Positions 1 to 5,659 are shown, numbered from the stretch's first letter. The stretch is DNA of 5,661 nucleotides from an uncultured Bacillota bacterium (GCA_946638265.1 CAMPBN010000084.1:1-5661); one strand, 5' to 3'. Program-made: numbers and translations. Notes: generated by a model from the letters alone, not told the origin.

Positions 1-1032
1 ACCCACATAGCCGTTTGCCAAAAGTCCGTCCTCTGTATAGAGGCAGGAAATAATAACAAGCGCATTCACTGTAAGTACGATGAATGTGTCGATAAATACG
101 CCTGCCATAGCCAAAATAGCCTGTTCGTGCGGCTGCTCAACATTTGCAAGAGCATGTGCATGCGGTGTGGAACCCATACCTGCTTCGTTGGAGAAGAGAC
201 CGCGCTTTGCACCCTGCGAGATCGCAATCTTGATGGCTGCGCCAAATCCGCCGCCGATGATTGCTTCAGGATGGAAAGCATATTTGAAGATCATGCCGAA
301 TGTGGCCGGAATGTACTGAATTCTGATCACCAGCACTGCCAGAGCGCCCAGCAGGAAGATACCTGCCATTATAGGAACGATCTTTTCCACTACTGCGGCA
401 AGTCTTGAAATGCCGCCCATGAAAATAAAACCGCAAATTACAACCAGAACGATGCCGACTACCCACGAAGGGACGCCGAACGCTGTCTGGCAGGTCGAGC
501 CGATGGAATTGGACTGTACCATGGAACCCATAAATCCGAGTGCCAAAGTGATGGCAATCGCAAACCATCCTGCCAGGAATTTACCGCCTGCACCTTTGAA
601 TGCCGTGGTAATATAATAAACCGGGCCGCCCTTGATGTGACCGTCTTCTTCTACGATTCGGGTCTCCTGGGCCAGTGTGGCTTCCGCATAGATGGTGGCC
701 ATGCCAAAGAAAGCAATGATCCACATCCAAAAGATTGCTCCCGGGCCGCCTGTCAGGATTGCTCCGGATGCACCTACAATATTACCGGTGCCGACCTGAG
801 CCGCGATGGCTGCCGAAAGAGCCTGAAATGAGGTCATGCCTGATTCCTGCTTGCCGCCTTTGAGATTGACGCTGCCAAATACCTTCTTCATGGCAGGTCC
901 GAAATAGCGGATCTGAACAAAGCGGGTCTTGATCGAATACCAAAGACCTACGCCAATGAGCAGGAAAACCAGGATGTAGTTGGACAGATATGTATTGATG
1001 TTACATACTATCCCGTAAAGTAAATTTTCCAT
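1..1032 (-). CDS. Sodium:amino-acid symporter, AGCS (alanine/glycine:cation) family, N-terminal part
   Basis: Cytoplasmic-membrane secondary transporter that takes up a small neutral amino acid (alanine or glycine in studied members) with Na+. The open frame runs from ATG at 1032 to the window edge and gives 344 residues; family members usually have about 450-480, so the C-terminal quarter is cut off by the window and not by mutation. Family hallmarks seen: AAIAAQVGTGNIVGASGA near 74-91, GGPGAIFWMW at 95-104, and GAKRGLFSNEAGMGS at 274-288 followed by the membrane segment beginning GVFIDTF at 311. Hydrophobic helices are evident around 17-33, 97-116, 153-175, 189-207, 217-237 and 305-330. A GGAGGA ribosome binding site lies 8 nt before the ATG. 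It is on the same strand as kdd but separated by 263 bp containing a terminator, so it is probably a separate unit. The substrate cannot be read from the sequence; a role in feeding amino-acid fermentation is inference from position only. Confidence 0.93.
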   Translation of the reverse strand, partial: MENLLYGIVCNINTYLSNYILVFLLIGVGLWYSIKTRFVQIRYFGPAMKKVFGSVNLKGGKQESGMTSFQALSAAIAAQVGTGNIVGASGAILTGGPGAIFWMWIIAFFGMATIYAEATLAQETRIVEEDGHIKGGPVYYITTAFKGAGGKFLAGWFAIAITLALGFMGSMVQSNSIGSTCQTAFGVPSWVVGIVLVVICGFIFMGGISRLAAVVEKIVPIMAGIFLLGALAVLVIRIQYIPATFGMIFKYAFHPEAIIGGGFGAAIKIAISQGAKRGLFSNEAGMGSTPHAHALANVEQPHEQAILAMAGVFIDTFIVLTVNALVIISCLYTEDGLLANGYVG

Positions 1033-1040
1033 TGAGATTT

Positions 1041-1046
1041 TCCTCC
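1041..1046 (-). promoter_or_regulatory. Ribosome binding site of the AGCS symporter
   Basis: GGAGGA on the minus strand, 8 nt before the ATG at 1032. It fixes the start of the symporter gene. Confidence 0.85.
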
Positions 1047-1061
1047 GATATTAAATTTTTA

Positions 1062-1090
1062 TACGGGCCGGTTTGGGGTAAAGGTCCGTA
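1062..1090 (-). promoter_or_regulatory. Leader inverted repeat upstream of the symporter
   Basis: TACGGGCC (1062-1069) faces GGTCCGTA (1083-1090) across a 13-nt loop. Seven of eight pairs are Watson-Crick; the sixth is G-T on the plus strand and A-C in the minus-strand RNA. It lies between the candidate -10 element and the ribosome binding site of the symporter, so it could be an operator or a leader hairpin. No T-tract follows directly, so it is not a convincing terminator. Function unknown. Confidence 0.35.
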
Positions 1091-1099
1091 ATTAATAAG

Positions 1100-1128
1100 A
1101 TATTAACACAAGGACGCGCCGCAGTAAA
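1100..1128 (-). promoter_or_regulatory. Candidate vegetative promoter of the symporter
   Basis: On the minus strand TTTACT (1128-1123) is followed after 17 bp by TAATAT (1105-1100). The -10 hexamer is preceded by TGT, an extended -10 arrangement. The predicted start would be near 1093, giving a leader of about 60 nt. Both hexamers match the consensus at only four of six positions, so this is a plausible assignment and not a firm one. Confidence 0.4.
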
Positions 1129-1170
1129 CCCCGAAACCCAAGAAAATTACACAAAAAAGCATTTTTCACA

Positions 1171-1206
1171 AAATAAAAATACTCTCCCGGTTTGGAAGAG
1201 CATTTT
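1171..1206 (-). terminator. Rho-independent terminator of kdd
   Basis: Read on the minus strand, a 13-bp stem pairs 1206-1194 with 1188-1176 around a 5-nt loop (AAACC). It includes two G-U wobbles and is followed by a T-rich run (TTTTTATTTT, partly the end of the stem). On the plus strand the two wobbles become A-C mismatches, so the structure is better suited to ending kdd transcription, about 90-120 nt after its stop. It separates kdd from the symporter. Confidence 0.8.
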
Positions 1207-1250
1207 TATATATATTATGAAGAAACTTAAACCTTTTGCGATTTTAATGT

Positions 1251-1281
1251 GAGTCGCCGCATCCATTCCTGCGGTCGTCTC
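1251..1281 (-). promoter_or_regulatory. Hairpin in the 3' untranslated region of kdd
   Basis: CCGCA (1257-1261) pairs with TGCGG (1270-1274) around an 8-nt loop. Outside this, CG/CG and GAG/CTC pairs extend the stem past a one-base bulge and one mismatch, giving about 10 bp. There is no T-tract behind it on either strand, so it is not itself a terminator. It could stabilise the kdd message against 3' decay; that is inference. Confidence 0.4.
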
Positions 1282-1295
1282 CAAACCTTTTCAAA

Positions 1296-2339
1296 CTAAG
1301 CGTAGAGCTGAGCGAAGAGGTTCTTGATAGCAGGGTCTTCTCTGAGGATGTTCAGGGCAACTTCTGCGTGGCCCTTGGTGTAGCCGTTTCCGATGAGCAT
1401 GTTTACGTCCTTGCCTACGCCTTCTGCGCCAAGAGCAGCCTTGGTGAAGGAAGTAGCCATGGAGAAGAAGTAAACCATACCGTCGTTCTTGCAAGCCATG
1501 ATGGAAGACATTTCAGTGTTTGGAATGTTTACTACGTTGATTACAACGTCAGCCATCTTTCCGTCTGTTGCTTCGTAGATTTCGTTGTATACTGCTACAG
1601 CGTCCTGTGCGTTTACTGTGATGTATTCATCAGCAACACCTACGGACATAGCGCGGTTGATGGACTTTCTGAAACCGTCTACGCAGATAACGTGACCGTT
1701 TGCACCAACCTGCTTCTTTGCCTGCCAGCAGCAGAGAATACCGGATTTTCCGCCGCCACCGAGGATTACTACTGTGTCGCCTGCGTGGCAGATCTTTGCA
1801 GTCTGTGCAGGAGCACCTGCTACGTCCAGTACGGACAGAGCCAAGTTGTATGGGATATCCTTAGGGAGCTTGCCGTAGATACCGGACTGGAAGAGTACTG
1901 CCTGTCCCTTGATGTCTACCTGGTCGATTTCAGCTCTTACTTCAAGGATTTCGTCTATCTTAAGCGGTGTCAGGGAAAGGGATACGAGAGTAGCGATTCT
2001 GTCGCCAACCTTCAGGTCTCCAACATAGTTAGGTCCGATTTCCTTTACACGACCGATAAGCATTCCGCCGGAACCGGTCCATGGGTTCTTGTGCTTACCT
2101 GTAGTTTCAACGATGTTCATGATGATCTTCTTGATCTCTTCGATATCACCGTTTGCTCTTCTTTCGATTTCAGTGAAGGAAGCGGAGTCGATGTTCAGAG
2201 TGTGAACGTCGATAAGTACTTCGTTATCATAGATGTTCATATCGTTGCTGATCTTTTCAGCAGGCTGTGGCAGAACACCCTTTGGTTCAAGTACTCTGTG
2301 GATTCCGTAAATATCACCTTTTCTATACTGCTTTTCCAT
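1296..2339 (-). CDS. kdd: L-erythro-3,5-diaminohexanoate dehydrogenase
   Basis: Cytosolic NAD-dependent enzyme (EC 1.4.1.11) of anaerobic lysine fermentation. It oxidatively deaminates L-erythro-3,5-diaminohexanoate to 5-amino-3-oxohexanoate, which the cleavage enzyme Kce uses next. The 347 residues match the family length. Recognisable stretches are HRVLEPKGVLPQPAEKI (14-30), NIDSASF (49-55), GSGGMLIG (89-96), SLSLTPLKI (120-128), LDVAGAPAQ (171-179), the glycine-rich nucleotide loop GGGGKSG (194-200), NIPNTEMSS (271-279) and FFSMATSFTKAALGAEGVGK (291-310). It is a zinc-free relative of medium-chain dehydrogenases. ATG at 2339 is chosen because AGGAG lies 8 nt upstream; a TTG two codons earlier would be only 2 nt from that site. 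A sigma-54 promoter precedes it and a terminator follows, so it appears to be transcribed alone, without the kam, kce or kal genes often found beside it. The divergent activator at 2797 carries a degenerate copy of this protein. Confidence 0.93.
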   Translation of the reverse strand: MEKQYRKGDIYGIHRVLEPKGVLPQPAEKISNDMNIYDNEVLIDVHTLNIDSASFTEIERRANGDIEEIKKIIMNIVETTGKHKNPWTGSGGMLIGRVKEIGPNYVGDLKVGDRIATLVSLSLTPLKIDEILEVRAEIDQVDIKGQAVLFQSGIYGKLPKDIPYNLALSVLDVAGAPAQTAKICHAGDTVVILGGGGKSGILCCWQAKKQVGANGHVICVDGFRKSINRAMSVGVADEYITVNAQDAVAVYNEIYEATDGKMADVVINVVNIPNTEMSSIMACKNDGMVYFFSMATSFTKAALGAEGVGKDVNMLIGNGYTKGHAEVALNILREDPAIKNLFAQLYA

Positions 2340-2347
2340 TATCAATT

Positions 2348-2352
2348 CTCCT
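2348..2352 (-). promoter_or_regulatory. Ribosome binding site of kdd
   Basis: AGGAG on the minus strand, 8 nt before ATG at 2339. The spacing decides for this ATG over the TTG at 2345. Confidence 0.8.
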
Positions 2353-2410
2353 TTTGAAAAAAAATATATTTATTCTTTTTACTCATCGTTTAACAACACC
2401 CCATTATATA

Positions 2411-2426
2411 TGCAATGCCCGTGCCA
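2411..2426 (-). promoter_or_regulatory. Sigma-54 (-24/-12) promoter of kdd
   Basis: The minus strand reads TGGCAC, five bases (GGGCA), then TTGCA, matching the sigma-54 consensus TGGCAC-N5-TTGC(A/T) at every defined position. The invariant GG is at 2425-2424 and the invariant GC at 2413-2412. The predicted start is a G near 2400, giving a leader of about 61 nt before kdd. This promoter type is silent without an AAA+ activator, and one is encoded divergently at 2797. Confidence 0.92.
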
Positions 2427-2472
2427 AACTTTAAAATTTTTTTTTAAATATTTTAATTTTGCCGGATCTCTT

Positions 2473-2482
2473 GAAGATCTTC
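2473..2482. repeat. 10-bp perfect palindrome in the kdd control region
   Basis: GAAGATCTTC is self-complementary. It lies about 50-60 bp upstream of the kdd -24 element, between it and the TGATTCA repeats, in a patch (2461-2512) less AT-rich than its surroundings. It could be an extra operator. No family is assigned. Confidence 0.35.
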
Positions 2483-2541
2483 GCGCAAGGCTCGCAAGCT
2501 GAAATGCTGAAGTTTTCAATGTTCCTCCCAATTTCGTTTTA

Positions 2542-2556
2542 CGGTTTTAACAACCG
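2542..2556. repeat. Small inverted repeat in the intergenic region
   Basis: CGGTT (2542-2546) and AACCG (2552-2556) flank TTAAC, with T-rich sequence before and A-rich sequence after. It could be a protein site or a weak hairpin. There is no gene nearby for it to terminate. Confidence 0.3.
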
Positions 2557-2658
2557 AAAAAATTATTTGAAAAAATTTTAAATAAACGAATGCCCCATAT
2601 AGCCTGCTACATTTGGACCGCTGATTTTATGCTTCTGATTCAAAAAATAATTAAAACG

Positions 2659-2677
2659 TGATTTATTTTTGATTCAA
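2659..2677 (+). repeat. 19-bp direct repeat, copy 1
   Basis: TGATTTATTTTTGATTCAA, identical to the copy at 2690-2708. The start-to-start distance is 31 bp. It contains the second TGATTCA palindrome. Confidence 0.9.
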
Positions 2678-2689
2678 GAGTGCAAATTT

Positions 2690-2708
2690 TGATTTATTTT
2701 TGATTCAA
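2690..2708 (+). repeat. 19-bp direct repeat, copy 2
   Basis: An exact copy of 2659-2677. It ends 5 bp before the candidate -35 element of the activator gene. Confidence 0.9.
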
Positions 2709-2713
2709 AACTA

Positions 2714-2742
2714 TTGCATAGCTTCGGTAAATAAGATATATT
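2714..2742 (+). promoter_or_regulatory. Candidate vegetative promoter of the sigma-54 activator gene
   Basis: TTGCAT (2714-2719), a 17-bp spacer, then TATATT (2737-2742). The -10 matches at five of six positions and the -35 at only three. The predicted start near 2749 gives a leader of about 48 nt. Its position directly after the repeat at 2690-2708 would allow autoregulation. Confidence 0.5.
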
Positions 2743-2785
2743 ATTAAAGGCGCTTTTGGGCCAAGCAGAACATTTCAGATAGTAT

Positions 2786-2790
2786 GAGGT
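2786..2790 (+). promoter_or_regulatory. Ribosome binding site supporting a TTG start
   Basis: GAGGT lies 6 nt before the TTG at 2797. An ATG at 2784 is out of frame and stops after two codons, so the TTG is the supported start. Confidence 0.7.
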
Positions 2791-2796
2791 AATAAT

Positions 2797-4890
2797 TTGA
2801 TAGGTAATTTTGGAACAAGCAGGGTCATCGAACCCAAATACACCACCCCGGTTTCGGCTTGGAAACTGGACAGCACCATGGAGTGCGGTGATGATGAGGC
2901 ACTGATCAAGGTCAGACTCATCAGCTTTGAGCGAGAAGCCATCGATCAGATCTTCTCTTCATCGGATTATAATGAAGACAGAGTGAAAATGCGCATCATG
3001 AAAATTGTCAGCGAGCGCGGTAAGTTTCACAATCCATACACAGACTCTTCCGGAATTTTTGCAGGCACCATCGTAAAAGCCGGTAAAGACTTTGACCTGA
3101 AAAAACGCGGGCTCAAGGTGGGCGACGATGTGGTATGTCTCTCCCCTCTTGCAGGTCTTTGCTTGAGCTTAAATGCCATCGACAATATCAACTATTATTA
3201 CGGGCAGGCGGAAGTGGACGGCTATGCCATTTGCTTCAATTCCACACAGATCAAGCCGATAGATTCGCGCTTTCCGCTGCATACGCTGATCCGCGCCGTG
3301 GACGAAGGCGGAAATTTCATATGCCTCGGAGAAGAAATCAAGAAGAGGAATTTCAAAAAAGTGGCCCTTATCGGCTGCACCATGACGCATACCATCCTCT
3401 ACTCTTCCCTGCTCAGAAAAGTATCGCCAAAAGGGCTTCATATCACGCTTATCGCAGATTCCGCCACCCTGGGCGCTCATATCAAAATCGAAGATCTTAA
3501 AGCTGTCTATGGGGACCTGATCGACGATATCTATATAGTAGATGTGGATAATTCACTGGAAGCTGCCGCATTTATCATGGAAGAAGAGCGTGAAAAAGGA
3601 GAATTCGCATATTTTGACGGCGTGGTCAATCTGGAGCATCTGGCCGGTGCTGCCAACCTTTCCACTTTTCTGGTAAAAGACGGTGGATTTATCGGCTACA
3701 TCACGCTGAACAACCAATATAACATCGGGCTGCTCCTGGCAGACAGCATGGGTAAGGAAATCATCAGCTACACTTCCGACGGCTACCACGGCGATGCATA
3801 CGACTATGGCATCGAGCTCCTTTCCGGCTGCGGCGCCTATCTGGAAAAGCTGGACGAATTTTATAAGACTTTGAATCATAAACGAATCGAGATGCCTGCC
3901 AAAGCCAAAACCATTGATATGGCGGCTCAGACCATCGACGGATTTGTATATATGAGTCCGAAGACCGCAGCCATGATCGACGAAGTGCTCAATATCGCAA
4001 AATACGATTGTAATGTTATTATTCAGGGAGAAACAGGCGTAGGTAAAGAAAGAGTTTTCGACCTCATCTACTCCAATTCTTCCCGAAACGACAAACCTTG
4101 CGTGCGCATCAACTGCGCCACCATCCAGGAAAACCTGGCAGAATCCGAATTTTTCGGCTATGAGAAAGGTTCTTTCACCGGCGCGCTTTCGGGCGGCAAG
4201 CAGGGTTATTTCGAGATGGCCAACAACGGCACACTTTTCCTCGACGAAATCGGTACCCTCTCGCTGGATATGCAGGCAAAGCTGTTGCGAGTGCTACAAA
4301 ACAGCACATTCTACAAGGTGGGCGGCACCAAGCCGATCCATGTCAATGTGCGCATCGTGGCTGCCAACAATATCCCGCTGAAAAAGCTGGTGGCTGAGGG
4401 CAAATTCAGAGAAGACCTTTTTTACAGACTGGACATTTGCGAAATCCAGGTGCCGCCGCTCAGAAACAGACCCGAAGACATCCGCTGCCTTTCCGAAGCA
4501 TTCCTGAGCCGCTACAGCGAAAAGTACGGCATGAAAAAGACATTCCTGCCGGAAGCCTTTGAAGAACTGGAAAAATATCATTGGCCGGGCAATGTGCGTG
4601 AGCTGGAAAATGCCGTTCACAGGCTCTATATCTCCACGCGCAGCGAAGAGATAGATTCCATTTCGGTCAATCTGCTTTTGAATGACAATGTCTACGAAGA
4701 ATCCATCATCGACATCCGCAAAGAATTCAGCCGTGACGACAGTATGGATTTTGAAAAGATCATGGAAGAACAGGAAAAGAAGCTGATTGCCTACGCGCTT
4801 AAAAAAGAAGGCACCACGAGGAAGGCCGCAGCGTTTCTCAAGATGCCTCAGGCTACTCTGGCCCGCAAGAAAACAAAATACGGGCTGTAG
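2797..4890 (+). CDS. Sigma-54-dependent activator with an N-terminal Kdd-like (diaminohexanoate dehydrogenase-like) sensor domain
   Basis: Bacterial enhancer-binding protein predicted to open sigma-54 promoters by ATP hydrolysis; the likely target is the divergent kdd. Residues ~5-356 align end to end with Kdd: RVIEPK (9-14) with RVLEPK, GKFHNPYTDSSG (75-86) with GKHKNPWTGSGG, LKVGD (106-110), DGYAICF (141-147) with KGQAVLF. The NAD loop GGGGKSG has become GCTMTHT (193-199), so the domain is probably a ligand sensor and not an active dehydrogenase. Residues ~385-620 form the AAA+ domain: Walker A GETGVGKE (411-418), sigma-54-contact loop GSFTGA (458-463), Walker B GTLFLDEIG (478-486), arginine fingers R538 and R544 in GKFREDLFYRL, and WPGNVREL (596-603). 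A Fis-type helix-turn-helix occupies ~656-697 (AAAFLKMPQATLARKKTKYG). There is no PAS, receiver or GAF domain. The start is TTG. The domain order is clear; ligand and target are inferred. Confidence 0.93.
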   Translation: MIGNFGTSRVIEPKYTTPVSAWKLDSTMECGDDEALIKVRLISFEREAIDQIFSSSDYNEDRVKMRIMKIVSERGKFHNPYTDSSGIFAGTIVKAGKDFDLKKRGLKVGDDVVCLSPLAGLCLSLNAIDNINYYYGQAEVDGYAICFNSTQIKPIDSRFPLHTLIRAVDEGGNFICLGEEIKKRNFKKVALIGCTMTHTILYSSLLRKVSPKGLHITLIADSATLGAHIKIEDLKAVYGDLIDDIYIVDVDNSLEAAAFIMEEEREKGEFAYFDGVVNLEHLAGAANLSTFLVKDGGFIGYITLNNQYNIGLLLADSMGKEIISYTSDGYHGDAYDYGIELLSGCGAYLEKLDEFYKTLNHKRIEMPAKAKTIDMAAQTIDGFVYMSPKTAAMIDEVLNIAKYDCNVIIQGETGVGKERVFDLIYSNSSRNDKPCVRINCATIQENLAESEFFGYEKGSFTGALSGGKQGYFEMANNGTLFLDEIGTLSLDMQAKLLRVLQNSTFYKVGGTKPIHVNVRIVAANNIPLKKLVAEGKFREDLFYRLDICEIQVPPLRNRPEDIRCLSEAFLSRYSEKYGMKKTFLPEAFEELEKYHWPGNVRELENAVHRLYISTRSEEIDSISVNLLLNDNVYEESIIDIRKEFSRDDSMDFEKIMEEQEKKLIAYALKKEGTTRKAAAFLKMPQATLARKKTKYGL

Positions 4891-4894
4891 TTTC

Positions 4895-5617
4895 TTACTG
4901 ATTCCAAATATTTTTGGTAAATTCGTACATGGCGATACCCGCCGCCATAGGCAGATTCAGGCTGTCGATGGCGCCGGAATGATTGATGCGCACTGCAGTG
5001 CAAAAGTCCGCAAAGCGGTCCGGAAGGCCCGTCGCCTCATTTCCGAAGATTAGCGAATAAGGCTCCCTCTTTTCCGCTGCAGGAAGCGGCGTGCTGCCTG
5101 TAAGCATGAATGCATATCTTTCATTGGAGCCGAACTTTTTAATATAGTCTTCGATAGTATCAAAATACTCCACTCGCATGTGAAATGCAGCTCCCATGGT
5201 AGCCCTGATGGTCCTTGGGTCGAAGAAATCCACCGCTTGACGGATCACCGCTATATCTCCGAAGCCAAAGCCCGCAGCCGTGCGGACGATGGTGCCCATA
5301 TTGCCGGCATCCGAAGGGTTCACCAATACTATATGGTTTCCCGGCTTCAGGCGCTCTTCTCTTTTTTCAAACTCACCTATCAGATAGCAATTGCCCTTTG
5401 GCGAAAGGATATTAAAAGCCTTCTCGCTTTCTTCGATGCGTATCCCTTTTTCTGCTGCAAGCGCCAGGATTTCTCCTATGCCGCTTTCACGGTCCGTGGA
5501 AGGACGGATGAAGAGGCGTTTTACCAGTTCCGGCTTTTCTTTCAGCATCTCATAGGTCAGGGTTGCCCCAAGTGTGTATGAAACAGGTGAATCGTGTCTG
5601 TATCGCTGTAATTTCAA
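4895..5617 (-). CDS. TrmH/SpoU-family RNA 2'-O-methyltransferase
   Basis: Predicted SAM-dependent enzyme that methylates a ribose 2'-OH in tRNA or rRNA, with the trefoil-knot SPOUT fold. It has 240 residues, with an N-terminal substrate-binding part (YTLGATLTYEMLK at 14-26) and a catalytic part from about 95. The three family motifs are present: motif 1 NPSDAGNMGTIVRTA (100-114, with the usual Asn and Arg112), motif 2 LIFGNEATGL (189-198), and motif 3 DSLNLPMAAGIAMYEF (218-233). DPRTIRATMGAAFHM (133-147) is also typical. The start is TTG at 5617, supported by GGAGGA 5 nt upstream and by the N-terminal match to relatives; the first internal ATG would remove 23 residues. It converges on the activator gene with 4 bp between stop codons and no terminator between them. 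The exact RNA target cannot be told from sequence. It is probably a housekeeping gene unrelated to lysine fermentation. Confidence 0.92.
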   Translation of the reverse strand: MKLQRYRHDSPVSYTLGATLTYEMLKEKPELVKRLFIRPSTDRESGIGEILALAAEKGIRIEESEKAFNILSPKGNCYLIGEFEKREERLKPGNHIVLVNPSDAGNMGTIVRTAAGFGFGDIAVIRQAVDFFDPRTIRATMGAAFHMRVEYFDTIEDYIKKFGSNERYAFMLTGSTPLPAAEKREPYSLIFGNEATGLPDRFADFCTAVRINHSGAIDSLNLPMAAGIAMYEFTKNIWNQ

Positions 5618-5622
5618 AGTAG

Positions 5623-5628
5623 TCCTCC
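5623..5628 (-). promoter_or_regulatory. Ribosome binding site supporting the TTG start of the methyltransferase
   Basis: GGAGGA on the minus strand, 5 nt before the TTG at 5617. No ATG is available at a suitable distance. Confidence 0.8.
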
Positions 5629-5646
5629 GATTTTTGTTTTTTATTC

Positions 5647-5659
5647 AGGGCACCGCCCT
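5647..5659. other. Small hairpin at the window edge
   Basis: AGGGC (5647-5651) and GCCCT (5655-5659) flank ACC. On the minus strand it is followed by A-rich sequence and not a T-tract. On the plus strand what follows is outside the window. It could be part of a terminator or leader of a neighbouring gene; this cannot be decided here. Confidence 0.35.

Larger units (their letters stand above)
2633..2710. promoter_or_regulatory. Candidate activator binding region (three TGATTCA palindromes)
   Basis: Three copies of TGATTCA are centred at 2639, 2673 and 2704, that is 34 and 31 bp apart (close to three helical turns). The third is a perfect 13-bp dyad, TTTTGATTCAAAA (2698-2710). The second keeps 9 bp of it (TTGATTCAA) and the first 7 bp with one extended flank. 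They lie about 240-305 bp upstream of the predicted sigma-54 start of kdd, a usual enhancer distance, and the last one abuts the candidate -35 of the activator gene. They are therefore the best candidate for the binding site of the divergent activator, possibly also controlling its own gene. Binding is inferred. Confidence 0.6.

Noticed and set aside
1112..1134. A GG-N10-GC match on the minus strand as a sigma-54 promoter for the symporter
   Set aside because: Only the GG and GC positions fit; the rest of the -24 and -12 elements do not match, and GC-rich DNA gives such matches by chance.
2340..2345. TTG at 2345 as the start of kdd (349 residues)
   Set aside because: Only 2 nt separate it from the AGGAG, whereas the ATG at 2339 has an 8-nt spacing and gives the usual family N-terminus.
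1368..2357. A long plus-strand open frame of 329 codons opposite kdd
   Set aside because: It lies antisense to a clearly recognised gene, its composition (many Cys, Val, Ser, Tyr) resembles no known protein, and it has no ribosome binding site. It is a mirror of kdd codon usage.
2379..2519. A 46-codon minus-strand frame starting TTG at 2519 with GGAGG 4 nt upstream
   Set aside because: It runs straight through the sigma-54 promoter of kdd and through AT-rich DNA. The product (MKTSAFQLASLARR...) is not recognisable, and the spacing to the GGAGG is short. Probably chance.
2659..2708. CRISPR-like pair of identical repeats
   Set aside because: There are only two 19-bp copies with a 12-bp gap, no spacer-length unit and no cas genes. 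Their position between a divergent activator and a sigma-54 promoter fits binding sites.
2755..2775. Plus-strand sigma-54 promoter for the activator gene near TTGGGCC
   Set aside because: No GC occurs 10 bp after the GG, and the -12 element is absent.
3135..3500. Plus-strand frame of 121 codons inside the activator gene
   Set aside because: It overlaps the strongly supported Kdd-like domain in another frame and has no recognisable content.
4861..4885. Terminator at the end of the activator gene
   Set aside because: The stem is only 5 bp with a 15-nt loop, it lies within the coding sequence, and no real T-tract follows.
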